A stretch of 64,000 nucleotides of DNA. Source: Halomonas sp. HL-93. GTDB taxonomy: Bacteria; Pseudomonadota; Gammaproteobacteria; Pseudomonadales; Halomonadaceae. Under the pieces are notes generated by a model. It worked only from the letters and a program-made list of their open reading frames with translations, searched no databases and was not told the DNA's origin. The position numbers were made by a program, and so were the translations under genes. The stretch is taken from positions 2,852,001 through 2,916,000 of the forward strand of contig NZ_LT593974.1 of assembly GCF_900086985.1 (NCBI RefSeq), read 5' to 3'. Shown here one piece after another: positions 24,360 to 33,135 of the stretch (position 1 is the first letter of the stretch; every line of letters begins with the position of its first letter).

Positions 24360-24668
24360 CTACGCCATCTTCTGCCAGTGCTGGATACTAGAGAGATCCT
24401 CGTGTTCTAGCTGCTCTGCTTTGAAGAGATCCCAACGCATTTGTAAATTCAGCCAAAAATCTGCTGAGACATCAAAAAATCGTGCCAACCTTAGTGCCGT
24501 GCTGGGCGTAACACCCCGCTTTTTATTCACCAGTTCATTGATCCGCTGGTAAGGAACGTGGATAGCAGATGCCAGCTCGCGCTGGGTAATTTCCATGGGC
24601 TGCAAAAATTCTTCCAGCAACATCTCGCCTGGGTGCGTCGGTTCACGATACTTCGGTATACGTATCAT
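24360..24668 (-). CDS. higA: orphan HigA/VapI-type antitoxin
   Basis: 102 residues with the strong family signature HPGEMLLEEFLQPMEITQRELASAIHVPYQRINELVNKKRGVTPSTALRLARFFDVSADFWLNLQ (residues about 12-75). HigA normally follows a HigB toxin; here the gene upstream (12 bp) is an ABC-F ATPase and no toxin frame exists. ATG 24668 has AGAGG 7 nt upstream. It could be co-transcribed with the ATPase. An antitoxin kept without its toxin may serve as a repressor or protect against toxins of mobile elements; inference only. Confidence 0.92.
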   Translation of the reverse strand: MIRIPKYREPTHPGEMLLEEFLQPMEITQRELASAIHVPYQRINELVNKKRGVTPSTALRLARFFDVSADFWLNLQMRWDLFKAEQLEHEDLSSIQHWQKMA

Positions 24669-24680
24669 TTATCTATCCTC

Positions 24681-26303
24681 TTAGTGGTAGTCCATCGGCT
24701 CCAAATGCCACCCTTGTTCGGTTGCCAGCAGGCGGTCTGTCAGGGCGAGGTTTTCCAGAAAGGCATCGTCATGGGATACCACCACTAACGCACCTTGGTA
24801 ACTGCGCAGCAGGGTTTCCAGTGCCTGTGCCGATGGCAGGTCGAGGTGGTTATTGGGCTCGTCGAGCAGCAACAATTGCGGGGGCGAATCGGCGTAGAGG
24901 ATGCAGGCCAGTGCTCCTTTCAGGCGTTCACCCCCGCTTAGTAGCCCGCTGGGTGTGGTGATCTTCTGCGCGTCCAGGCCTAATTGGGCCAGTAGCATGC
25001 GCAGCTCACCCTCCGTTGTGGAGCGGTTAGCCAGTTGCAGCTGTTCGAGCACGGTTTTTTCCGGCTCAAGATTCTCCAGCCGCTGATCGAGATAAGCCCT
25101 TTCAGGGGTCACCTTGCAGGTTCCAGATAATGGCTCAATCTGGCCCGCAATTACTCGGAGCAGCGTTGACTTACCACAGCCGTTGGGGCCAACGATACCG
25201 ATGCGCTGCGGCCCTCTTAGCAGTAGGCTAATGTGACGAGTGGCTCCCATGACGAACGGTAGCTCTACCCTCTCCAATTCTGCCAAACAGCGCTTGGCAA
25301 CCTGATTGACGGGGATCTCATGCAGGGTGATGTGCGCCTGGTCTTCAACCTGCTTTGCGGCTTCCAGCACACGCTGGTTAAGCTGATCACGGCTGGCCGC
25401 CTGCTTTTGTCGCAATGCACCGGCGGAGTTCTCGCTGCGCTCTTTCTGACCATCCAGTATCGACTTGGCCTGATTGGCTTCCTTGCCCTGCCGTTTACCA
25501 CGGGCGTGCCGTTTCTCCTGGCGTTCACGCTGCTTGCGCATCGCCCGCTCCTGGCGTTGGCGCTCCAGCTTATGTTGATTGAGTTGGTCAATCGCAGTTT
25601 GCTGCTCGTGGGCTTTCGCTTCCGCATAGAAGGTGTAGTTGCCCCCATAGCTATGTAGCCCAAAGGGGGAAAGCTCCACAATGCGCGCCATGGATTCCAG
25701 TAGTTGCCGGTCATGACTGACCACGATCAGTCCACGCGGCCAGCGTTGCAGCTGTTCGATGAGCGCTTGTCGGTTTGGCCGGTCGAGATGGTTGCTTGGC
25801 TCATCAAGAACAAGGAAATCGGCATTCGAGAGCATGGCGCCCATTAAGGCAACCCGCATGGCTTCCCCACCGCTCAGTGTGCTGGCCGGTGTGGCGGCCT
25901 CAAGATAGCTCAAGCCATTACGATCAAGCTCATGGCGGAACCGCTGAGGCAAATCCCAACGGTCATCGACTGCCTCAAAATCCTCTGACGCCGTACTGCC
26001 AGCCTCGATGCGTGCCAGCGCATCCAGCGTCGTGCGCACACCCGCGAGGTCAGCGACTGAGGAACCCTCCGGCTGGGCCACTTGCTGGGCAAGGTAGTGA
26101 ACTTTGTTTGGGCGCTGACAGTGCCCGGTGGTCGGTGTCACCAGCCCCGCGAGGATTTGGGCCAAGACTGTTTTGCCGATACCATTGCGCCCAACCAGCC
26201 CCGTGGGCCGCGTATCGAACTGCTCATAAAGGTCGGTAAAAAGCGTTCTGCCATCCGGCAAAACGTAGGAGACACCCTTTAAGGTGAGAGGGGTAGTGGT
26301 CAT
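24681..26303 (-). CDS. ABC-F family ATP-binding protein
   Basis: 540 residues with two ATPase domains and no membrane segments. Domain 1: Walker A GLVGRNGIGKTVLAQIL near residue 36, LSGGEAMRVAL, and LVLDEPSNHLDRPNR. Domain 2: Walker A IGIVGPNGCGKSTLLRVI, LSGGERLKGALACIL, LLLDEPNNHLDLPSA. The charged linker RQRQERAMRKQRERQEKRHARGK between them is the ribosome-interacting kind of arm seen in ABC-F translation factors. The exact subfamily (Uup, EttA, YheS-like or resistance type) is not resolvable by eye. Followed 12 bp later by orphan higA. Confidence 0.93.
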   Translation of the reverse strand: MTTTPLTLKGVSYVLPDGRTLFTDLYEQFDTRPTGLVGRNGIGKTVLAQILAGLVTPTTGHCQRPNKVHYLAQQVAQPEGSSVADLAGVRTTLDALARIEAGSTASEDFEAVDDRWDLPQRFRHELDRNGLSYLEAATPASTLSGGEAMRVALMGAMLSNADFLVLDEPSNHLDRPNRQALIEQLQRWPRGLIVVSHDRQLLESMARIVELSPFGLHSYGGNYTFYAEAKAHEQQTAIDQLNQHKLERQRQERAMRKQRERQEKRHARGKRQGKEANQAKSILDGQKERSENSAGALRQKQAASRDQLNQRVLEAAKQVEDQAHITLHEIPVNQVAKRCLAELERVELPFVMGATRHISLLLRGPQRIGIVGPNGCGKSTLLRVIAGQIEPLSGTCKVTPERAYLDQRLENLEPEKTVLEQLQLANRSTTEGELRMLLAQLGLDAQKITTPSGLLSGGERLKGALACILYADSPPQLLLLDEPNNHLDLPSAQALETLLRSYQGALVVVSHDDAFLENLALTDRLLATEQGWHLEPMDYH

Positions 26304-26469
26304 AGTTGATTCCAGCGATGCCGAGTTCTCCCCCTGGGTCAGGGGCTAATGGAGACTGGCCGTCATTGCAACGGCGGGCATCAATGGCTCATTGGACAAC
26401 TACCTCTTCGTGGAAAGGCTTTCAATGATACAAATAACGATAGGGAGTCGGCAAGATCATCGCGCGGTA

Positions 26470-26543
26470 GCTTTCACCAAGTTCCAGGCCAAGTAAATTG
26501 ACAGTTTCATAGCGAGCCAACTGTCTGTTTAACGGCACCCACT
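26470..26543 (-). pseudogene. decayed copy of the 20166-20636 nucleotidyltransferase gene
   Basis: The minus strand reads WVPLNRQLARYETVNLLGLE here, against WVPLNIDFARYETVNLLGLA in the intact gene at 20166. DNA matches extend over about 60 bp (26482-26542), including CCAGGCC-x-AGTAAATTGAC. Past 26482 the similarity fades. The fragment overlaps the last codons of the DapA-family gene, whose stop TAA lies inside it. The remaining intergenic sequence up to 26303 shows nothing recognisable. Confidence 0.75.
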
Positions 26544-27431
26544 TAACGAAAGCTCATCAATAACAGTTTCCACTCTTCTCCGAGCCTCACCTTGCAGGGT
26601 TTGTAGCGGCTGGGGCAAACAGGGCTGGCTGACCTTCCCGGTGAGTTCCGCAATGGTGGCAGCGACCCGCAGGCTGCCGCCGTAATCACGGTAGAGCGCC
26701 CATAGCGGCTCGAGTGCTCGAGAGCGGGCCATCGCTTGCTCGGTATCGCCTGCCTGGGCGGCGCGGGTGAGCGCCAGCGCCATGTCCGGGTATAGCCCGC
26801 CGATCACCGAGTACCAGGCATCGCACCCGGCGAGTAACCCGGTGGCGGCGGCGGAGTCGCCGCTGATGCCGATGGTCACGTCGCTGGGGATTAACGCCCG
26901 CAGCCCTGCCACGCGTGCCTTGGCAGCGGCAAGGTCGTTCTGCACTGGCGGAATTTTGATCGAGCGCACCTGGGGCAGCTCGGCAATGCGCCCGTGCAGC
27001 TCGTCGCTGAAATTAAAATGCGTGGTGCCGGGGTTGTCGTACACGCAGAGCGGCACGCTCAGCGAGCGGCAGACCGTCTGGTACAGGCTAAACACTTCTT
27101 CATCGGTGAGCGTTTGATACGACACCGGCGCCAGCAGTACGCCGCTTGCGCCCGCTTGCTGGGCGTTTTCGGCGTTGACCAGCACATCGCGGGTGCGTAG
27201 CGCGCCAATACCGGCGATGACGGGCACCTTGGCGGCGCTTTCCACACCCAGCTTGACCATCCGGGCGCGCTCGTCACTGCTTAGATAAGCATAATTGCCC
27301 GTCGAGCCCAGCACGCCGATGGAGTCCACGCCTGCTTCCGCCAGGCGCGCCACTAAGCGAGCAAACTCATGCTCGTTAATGCCCTGTTCGTTCATGGGGG
27401 TTAGCGGAAATGCGCTTAGGCCGGTAAACAT
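26529..27431 (-). CDS. dihydrodipicolinate synthase-family aldolase
   Basis: 300 residues with the DapA TIM barrel: MFTGLSAFPLTPMNEQGINE, GSTGNYAYLSSDERARMV, the Tyr region LCVYDNPGTTHFNF, and Schiff-base Lys in VRSIKIPPVQND. The loop after the Lys (IPPV) and the lack of lysine-pathway neighbours suggest a keto-acid aldolase rather than DapA. The final residues SGCR come from the nucleotidyltransferase remnant, so the C-terminus has been altered by a rearrangement. ATG 27431 has AAGGATC upstream. Substrate unknown. Confidence 0.85.
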   Translation of the reverse strand: MFTGLSAFPLTPMNEQGINEHEFARLVARLAEAGVDSIGVLGSTGNYAYLSSDERARMVKLGVESAAKVPVIAGIGALRTRDVLVNAENAQQAGASGVLLAPVSYQTLTDEEVFSLYQTVCRSLSVPLCVYDNPGTTHFNFSDELHGRIAELPQVRSIKIPPVQNDLAAAKARVAGLRALIPSDVTIGISGDSAAATGLLAGCDAWYSVIGGLYPDMALALTRAAQAGDTEQAMARSRALEPLWALYRDYGGSLRVAATIAELTGKVSQPCLPQPLQTLQGEARRRVETVIDELSLSGCR

Positions 27432-27469
27432 GAGGAATGATCCTTTTGAAGTGGCTGGCGGTTGTTGCC

Positions 27470-27790
27470 CTACTGCCCGAAGCTGATACCCAGACGCAGC
27501 GCCTGTAGGCCGTCAAACTCGACACTGACTTCGTCAGAGAACACCGGGTGGCCCTGCACGGCCATATCCACGGTCGCTTGAGCGCCGCGGTAGGTGACGG
27601 TGATGGCGATATTGGCTGAGGTACTGATCGGCGTCGTCAGCCCGTACGTCACATCATCGACACTGATAGACGATAGCCCGCGATCCTCCAGTTGCTGCTC
27701 AACTTCCTGCTGTACGGCAACGCCGTAATAAAAGTAAATGCCAGCGTAACCAAGCGCTACCAGTACAATCAGTGCAAAGAGCTTTCCCAT
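27470..27790 (-). CDS. unknown membrane-anchored protein
   Basis: 106 residues. The N-terminal segment MGKLFALIVLVALGYAGIYFYYG is a signal or anchor helix with no lipobox; the remainder is a soluble beta-rich domain (SVDDVTYGLTTPISTSANIAITVTYRGAQ). No family recognised. The first seven codons and the ribosome site nearly repeat those of the next gene upstream (27841), 50 bp away. Likely faces the periplasm. Confidence 0.65.
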   Translation of the reverse strand: MGKLFALIVLVALGYAGIYFYYGVAVQQEVEQQLEDRGLSSISVDDVTYGLTTPISTSANIAITVTYRGAQATVDMAVQGHPVFSDEVSVEFDGLQALRLGISFGQ

Positions 27791-27840
27791 GCAAAATCCT
27801 CAAGAGTATGCGTTTGGCATCACGCTGGGCGTCAGGGCTT

Positions 27841-28887
27841 TCAGCGCCCGCCCACCTCATCCGAGAGGTCGGGGCCGGGATGCAGGCGGCCCGGCCAGCG
27901 TAACACCATGATCGCCAGAACGTTGCGGTGTTCTCCACCCGCCAGCCCGACTCCCCCCGAGGACGAGGGGATGATGCCGCTGGCAGGGTCTATCGCCGCC
28001 ACCAGCGCCTCGCGCACCTGGCCCACCAGTGGGTGGTCCTCGCGGCCGGCCAGCAGGAAGACCAACGCCACCTCGGCTTGGATGTCGGCCGTGGCCCGGG
28101 CCAGGATGTTATCCGCCTCCCGCGCCAGCGCTTCCAGCACCCAAGCGTGCGCTTCCGGGTCTACCTTCCGCTGGTAGTAGCGGCTGTCAGCGATGACGAA
28201 GTGGGTCAGGCCATAGAGCCAGTTATGGTACTCGGCGTCGTCGAGCTCGGCGACTCGCTCGGGCGGGTAGTGACGTCGGAAGGCCGCTTCCACCTCCCGG
28301 CGCAGGTCCATCACGCCGAGCTGGTGCAGGAAGTACGCATAGTTGGCCACTTGAGCAGCGTAAATCCCGATCACCGAAGGGTCGGTCAGGAAGGCGGCCC
28401 ATTCGACCTCTGCCTGGTAGTCCAGCGCCCGCTCGTGGTCTTCAATGGTCGGTAGCAGGCCGTGGTATTCGGCCTGGACGAGGCGGAACAGCAGCCCCCG
28501 TGCGAAGGGAATCTCACCCCACTCACCTAGCATGGCGCGTCGGGCGCGCTGCTTGGCCGAGCTCTGCGAGTAGTCGGCAACGATCGCCCGGCTGCGGGCG
28601 GCCGCGTACCGGGGCTCGGCCAGGCCGACGATGTCCTCCTCAAGTCGCGCCAGTAGACGCTCGCCGTAGGCGCGATTGAGGGCCCGCCAGCGCTGCTCGC
28701 CCGTCAGACGGTAGAGACGCTGGGCAAAGTGGCGCTGCTTGTCCTCGGACAGCGTCGGCAACGCCCCCTCGTAAACTTCTTGGATGGCCAGACCAGCATC
28801 GCGCTGGACGTCACGTTCATCATACGGCTGGATGGCGGCGCAGCCGGCCAGCACCAGCGCAATCATTAGTGAAAAGAGCTTTCCCAT
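27841..28887 (-). CDS. putative lipoprotein, unknown function
   Basis: 348 residues with a clear lipoprotein signal MGKLFSLMIALVLAGCAAIQ (lipobox LAGC, Cys 16). The mature part is alpha-helical and rich in Arg and Ala (DAGLAIQEVYEGALPTLSED, then RRAMLGEWGEIPFARGLLFRL). No family recognised. It starts at ATG 28887 behind AGGATT. A neighbour 50 bp downstream begins with nearly the same DNA around its start. Likely attached to the outer membrane; the function is unknown. Confidence 0.75.
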   Translation of the reverse strand: MGKLFSLMIALVLAGCAAIQPYDERDVQRDAGLAIQEVYEGALPTLSEDKQRHFAQRLYRLTGEQRWRALNRAYGERLLARLEEDIVGLAEPRYAAARSRAIVADYSQSSAKQRARRAMLGEWGEIPFARGLLFRLVQAEYHGLLPTIEDHERALDYQAEVEWAAFLTDPSVIGIYAAQVANYAYFLHQLGVMDLRREVEAAFRRHYPPERVAELDDAEYHNWLYGLTHFVIADSRYYQRKVDPEAHAWVLEALAREADNILARATADIQAEVALVFLLAGREDHPLVGQVREALVAAIDPASGIIPSSSGGVGLAGGEHRNVLAIMVLRWPGRLHPGPDLSDEVGGR

Positions 28888-29025
28888 ACCGAATCCTTGG
28901 TGGTGTTCACTAACAATAGGCCATCAACGCACAGTCGATGAGCAATTATGTACAAGCATCGGCGACATTGTCGGCATAAGCTAAGGCTGTACTTCATCAA
29001 GTAAGGTTTCATCAGGGGAGTCGGC

Positions 29026-29856
29026 ATGAGTAACGCCAGCCGGTTTGAGTTCTTCAAAAGTCATCATGTGCCTACGCTCACGGTGCTGAAGGCGGGCATT
29101 GAGGATTTCAGTTACGACCCGCATGCCCATGAGGAGTATGCCTTTGGCGTTACGCTGGCCGGGCGTCAGGATTTTTTCAGCGGCGGGCAATTTCACCGTA
29201 GCCCCCCAGGCAATGTGATTTTGTTTAACCCGGAGGAAGTCCACGACGGCCATTCGGGCGGCGCACAAGCGCTCGATTACCTGATGGTGTATGCCCACCC
29301 GGAACAGGTGAGGCCGCTGTTTGCAGAGGTGCTTGGCCGCGAAAGCGCGGGTGCCTTCCGTTCCAATCAAACGCTGATTCAGGATGCTCGCCTGCGCCAT
29401 GCCATTTTGGAACTGGCGCGTTTGGTGTCCACGCAGTCCGGTAGCTGTATCGACCAGGAGAATGCGCTTTACCAAGTGATTGAGCGCACCGTTCAGCTAG
29501 GCGGCCACGTTCAGGAGCGCCGCGTAACCCATCGCCCTGATGCCCTGCTGGACCTTGCTAAGGCGTATATCCACGCGCATCTGGAAACGGATATGTCGCT
29601 GGACGACATCAGCCAGGCCGCGCATTTATCCAAGTACCATTTTTTGCGGCTGTTTCGGCAACACTACGGCATGACGCCTCACCAGTACGTGATTAACTGC
29701 CGGATCAATGCGGCCCGCGCGGCGCTGGATCAGGGGGCGCCGCTGAATGAGGTGGCGTTGCGGTTTGGGTTTGCCGACTTTAGCCATTTTAATCGCCGCT
29801 TCAAGCGTATCTATGGCATGACGCCCCACCAATACCAGCGCGATATCACGCGTTAG
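29026..29856 (+). CDS. AraC-family transcriptional regulator
   Basis: 276 residues. N-terminal cupin-like sensor domain (HAHEEYAFGVTLAGRQDFFSGGQFHRSPPGNVILFNPEEVHDGH) and two C-terminal HTH motifs (MSLDDISQAAHLSKYHFLRLFRQHYGMTPHQY and NEVALRFGFADFSHFNRRFKRIYGMTPHQY). ATG 29026 has GGGGAG 5 nt upstream. The LysE-type exporter gene follows 25 bp later in the same direction, the common AraC-LysE arrangement in which the regulator controls amino-acid export. The inducer is inferred to be a basic or other amino acid. Confidence 0.94.
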   Translation: MSNASRFEFFKSHHVPTLTVLKAGIEDFSYDPHAHEEYAFGVTLAGRQDFFSGGQFHRSPPGNVILFNPEEVHDGHSGGAQALDYLMVYAHPEQVRPLFAEVLGRESAGAFRSNQTLIQDARLRHAILELARLVSTQSGSCIDQENALYQVIERTVQLGGHVQERRVTHRPDALLDLAKAYIHAHLETDMSLDDISQAAHLSKYHFLRLFRQHYGMTPHQYVINCRINAARAALDQGAPLNEVALRFGFADFSHFNRRFKRIYGMTPHQYQRDITR

Positions 29857-29881
29857 CCCTACCCAACTTTGAGGTTCCAAC

Positions 29882-30487
29882 ATGTTAGCAATCGTCGCCT
29901 ATGCCCTGGGCGTCATGTACACCCCTGGGCCTGTGAATCTGCTCGGCCTGAATGTCGGCATCAATGGCCAGGCTAAACAGTCGGTCGGGTTTTGCCTGGG
30001 CGTGGGAATGGCAATGCTTGTTTACCTGCTGGTGTTGGGCTGGGCGGGAGCTGCCTGGATCAGCGGTAGCGCGCTCATCATAGTGAGTGCGCTGGGCTGT
30101 AGCTACATTGTGTACTTGGCCTTCAAAGTCGCCCGCGCCAACGCGGATTTGGGCGAGCCTGACCATGCACCGCGCCTGCTGAACTTTCGCGATGGGCTGG
30201 TGATGCAGTTGCTCAACCCGAAGGCCATCGTCGCGACCCTGCCCATTGCCACCCTTCAGTTCCCGCCGGCGGATATTCAGGGCGCAAGCCTAGTGGTCTG
30301 GGCGCTGGGGCTGTCCGCCATGGCGGCGGGCGCCCCCGGCAGCTATGTGGTCATCGGTAGCCTGGTGGGTGAGCGCATTAAAAGCACACGGGTGGTGAAG
30401 GGCTTTAACTGGCTGATGGCGGGCTTGCTGGTTGCCGTCTCCGTGTCGATCGGCTACGAGCATGTGTGGCGGCCGTTGGTGCCCTAA
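29882..30487 (+). CDS. LysE-family amino-acid exporter
   Basis: 201 residues, six predicted membrane helices. N-terminal MLAIVAYALGVMYTPGPVNLLGLNVGINGQ is the LysE/RhtB start with the conserved PGP; the rest follows the family length of about 200. Exports amino acids or derivatives across the inner membrane. Start ATG lies 6 nt after GAGG, 25 bp behind the AraC regulator. Confidence 0.92.
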   Translation: MLAIVAYALGVMYTPGPVNLLGLNVGINGQAKQSVGFCLGVGMAMLVYLLVLGWAGAAWISGSALIIVSALGCSYIVYLAFKVARANADLGEPDHAPRLLNFRDGLVMQLLNPKAIVATLPIATLQFPPADIQGASLVVWALGLSAMAAGAPGSYVVIGSLVGERIKSTRVVKGFNWLMAGLLVAVSVSIGYEHVWRPLVP

Positions 30488-30555
30488 GCCGATACCTAAG
30501 TACAAGACTTGCATGCCAAATTCTGTACTTTCAGCTAGTTCTGCTTCCGCCGGTG

Positions 30556-32049
30556 TTACTGGTCTTTGTACTCTTCAAGCACCTCCTGTGCTTCTGCCTC
30601 GATAGCGTCCAGCACCTCTTCAGGCACTTGGTAGCGGAACTGCTTACGCCGGTTGTTTGAGAGGCGCCCCTCGTTACTTAGGCACATCATCACTAGACGG
30701 GCTAAATCACTTCCACGTATATCGAAATTCGCATCCACTGCTGCATATACTCGGTCAAAACAAGCAAGGTAGCGTGTTTCTGCTTTCAATTCCTCTTCCA
30801 GCGCTACTTTTGCCATTTTCAATGTAAAAGCCACGGCGTTTGTGGCATCCCAATAGCGATAGAGCGCATCGAGCCCCAGATACTCAAAATTATACTGATC
30901 GGCATCTATCCAACTTACTCGCCAATGCTCACGAGCTGGCCTTGAAAACGCTTCTAGTGCTGCTAAGTAATCAGCTTCATAACGCCTCATGGCAACCGAA
31001 ATAGGCAGCAGATTATCGTGGGGGAGGCCATCCATTCGGCAGAGTGTATGGTGAATCAGAAAACGTGATATGCGCCCGTTGCCATCCATGAAGGGATGCA
31101 AAAAAACAAAACCAAAGGACAGTATCGCTGAAGCTACCAGCGCTGGCACAGCCTCAGACGAATCGCTGTCTGGGAGTTGGTTCGCCCAGGTCATCAATGC
31201 GCCCATTAATTGATTACAAAGATCCGGCGGTGGCGGTAAATAGCTGACGCCTAATGCGCCGGGCAACCCGTTATGTAGATAGTTTTGCTCATGGCGAAAT
31301 GCCATTGCTTTGTCGAAAGGATTACTGATGGTGCTATTCTGCAATTCAACAAAGTATTCTTCAGTCAGCAGCTTGCGCTCGTGTGCCTGACGGAGTAGCT
31401 GCATGAAGCGCTGCTGCTTATCTTGCGACGGCGATTCTCGCTCAATGGCAAACGAAGATTGGGTTTCACTGAGATAGGCCCACTGAATTGCGCGGTCCAG
31501 CATACCGGGGGGCAACGAGGCCATGAAGGTAGCGGCTTGGGTGAGAATATCTTCTTCAAGTAGTGCAGCAATTTCTGGCGTACGCCTCACGGTTGCACAA
31601 TAATCAAGTGTTCCTAGCCCGTTAAAGTCAATCCGCCAACGGCTGTCACGTACTGCAGGGCCGGTAATATAGCGTTCTGGGTCGAACAAAGGCACTGCTC
31701 GGCCACTGACGGCTATATCGAACGGCAAGCGCTTTACGAAGGCTTCATACAAAAAGCCTAATTTTCTTAAATAGATGCCGTTTGGCGAGGCTTGCAAGGC
31801 GTTTTGAAGCGCTTCTATGGGCAAATGTGGCAATGCGCCCGCCAGAATGGCGAGATCGATACCTTCGTGTTTAAGTGCGAAAAGAAGATGGTCGAGCAAT
31901 GACGTTTCTGGCGCACGCCCGGCAGGTACTGCTATTTCCTTCTCCATAGACATAATGCGTGTGACTGGGCGCACCCGTGCAGGGTAAACGGGTGGACATA
32001 CCCCCAGCGCCAAATGCTCGTGCAGGTACGCATAACCTACTGGCTTCAT
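30556..32049 (-). CDS. Fic-family protein
   Basis: About 497 residues from ATG 32049 (the alternative five codons earlier is TTG). The Fic motif FLHPFMDGNGRISRFLIHH near residue 325 carries the catalytic His, Asp and Asn of AMP-transferases. Upstream, SSFAIERE is where the inhibitory S/T-x-x-x-E helix normally sits; Glu is present but is followed by Arg rather than Gly or Asn. An N-terminal Fic_N-like part precedes it. The C-terminus is helical (EEVLDAIEAEAQEVLEEYKD). It most likely adenylylates a protein; target unknown. Transcribed alone. Confidence 0.9.
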   Translation of the reverse strand: MKPVGYAYLHEHLALGVCPPVYPARVRPVTRIMSMEKEIAVPAGRAPETSLLDHLLFALKHEGIDLAILAGALPHLPIEALQNALQASPNGIYLRKLGFLYEAFVKRLPFDIAVSGRAVPLFDPERYITGPAVRDSRWRIDFNGLGTLDYCATVRRTPEIAALLEEDILTQAATFMASLPPGMLDRAIQWAYLSETQSSFAIERESPSQDKQQRFMQLLRQAHERKLLTEEYFVELQNSTISNPFDKAMAFRHEQNYLHNGLPGALGVSYLPPPPDLCNQLMGALMTWANQLPDSDSSEAVPALVASAILSFGFVFLHPFMDGNGRISRFLIHHTLCRMDGLPHDNLLPISVAMRRYEADYLAALEAFSRPAREHWRVSWIDADQYNFEYLGLDALYRYWDATNAVAFTLKMAKVALEEELKAETRYLACFDRVYAAVDANFDIRGSDLARLVMMCLSNEGRLSNNRRKQFRYQVPEEVLDAIEAEAQEVLEEYKDQ

Positions 32050-32195
32050 CACAAAACGCCTCAAATCAAAACATTTTATTCACTTCAACAAAGAAATGTT
32101 CAGTAATCAATAAAAATACGATTTTTTATTAACCTACTGCAACGCAAATAGAGAGCAGGCAGCTTCATGTCGCAGCTTGGAAGCTGATCAGATAA

Positions 32196-32226
32196 AAAAG
32201 AGCAGGCGTTCATCACCTGCTCTTTT
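32196..32226 (-). terminator. rho-independent terminator of trpBA
   Basis: AAAAGAGCAGG...CCTGCTCTTTT, an 11-bp perfect stem with a 9-nt loop. On the minus strand it is followed by TTTTTT, 22 bp past the trpA stop. The stem has A/T ends on both sides, so it may act in both directions. Confidence 0.85.
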
Positions 32227-32247
32227 GCACTTATTCCATCTCCACTT

Positions 32248-33135
32248 TTAACTGCTCACCGTCTCTTCAACCTCCCTGCACCCTCTGACGCTTTCCGCCA
32301 GATCACTGACCAAACCGTGTACTCGCTCAACGGCTTCATCAGGCGTGCTGGCCTTTTCGATACAATCAACAAGCGCAGAACCCACTACTACCGCATCGCT
32401 GTATCTACCAATGATGGCGGCCTGTTCGGCGGTGCGGATGCCGAAGCCAACGGCGATGGGCAGCTCGGTATCTTTCCGCAGTCGCGAAACCGAGCTTTCC
32501 AGCCGTTCCGGCGTGGGGGCGTTGCCGCCGGTGACGCCCGCCACGGAGACGTAGTAGATAAACCCGGAGGCGTTCGCCAGCACCCTGGGCAGGCGCTTGG
32601 CATCGGTAGTCGGGGTGGCCAGGCGTATAAAGTCGATGCCGTGTCGAAACGCGGGCTGGCAGAGTTCTTCGTCGTGTTCGGGGGGCAGATCCACCACGAT
32701 CAGGCCGTCTACCCCGGCACGGGCGGCATCGGTCAAGAAGCGCTCAACGCCGTAGCGGTAAATGGGATTGTAGTAACCCATGAGCACAATCGGCGTGGTG
32801 CTGTCCTGTTCGCGGAAAGTGCGCACCATGTCCAGCGTTTTGGCCTGGGTCTGGCCGTTGTTCAGGGCGCGCTGGGCCGCCTTTTGAATGGCGGGGCCAT
32901 CGGCCATGGGGTCGCTGAACGGCATGCCCAGCTCGATGATATCCACCCCGGCGGCGGGCAGTCCGTGGAGCAGGCGGCGCGAGGTGTCGGCATCCGGGTC
33001 GCCGGCGGTCAGGTAGCTGATCAGTGCCGGGCGGTTTTGCTGCTTGAGTGTGCTAAAGCAGTGTTCGAGACGCGTGGGGTTGTGCATGGTTTGATTCACG
33101 ATAGTGTTCATCGCGTTGTCCTGGATCGCACTCAT
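32248..33135 (-). CDS. trpA: tryptophan synthase alpha chain
   Basis: Splits indole-3-glycerol phosphate to indole, which passes to TrpB. 295 residues, slightly longer at the N-terminus than usual. [45 protein letters not shown] with the catalytic Glu and Asp, [15 protein letters not shown], and [16 protein letters not shown] with the phosphate-binding loop are clear. The start overlaps the trpB stop by 4 nt. Met codons at 33111 or 33084 could also serve as the start, since usual TrpA proteins begin near PTRLEHCF. Confidence 0.97.
   Translation of the reverse strand: MSAIQDNAMNTIVNQTMHNPTRLEHCFSTLKQQNRPALISYLTAGDPDADTSRRLLHGLPAAGVDIIELGMPFSDPMADGPAIQKAAQRALNNGQTQAKTLDMVRTFREQDSTTPIVLMGYYNPIYRYGVERFLTDAARAGVDGLIVVDLPPEHDEELCQPAFRHGIDFIRLATPTTDAKRLPRVLANASGFIYYVSVAGVTGGNAPTPERLESSVSRLRKDTELPIAVGFGIRTAEQAAIIGRYSDAVVVGSALVDCIEKASTPDEAVERVHGLVSDLAESVRGCREVEETVSS

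Noticed and set aside
26529..27431. The DapA-family gene as the lysine-pathway dapA
   Set aside because: The Schiff-base region reads IKIPPV and no lysine or peptidoglycan genes are near, so the specific name was withheld.
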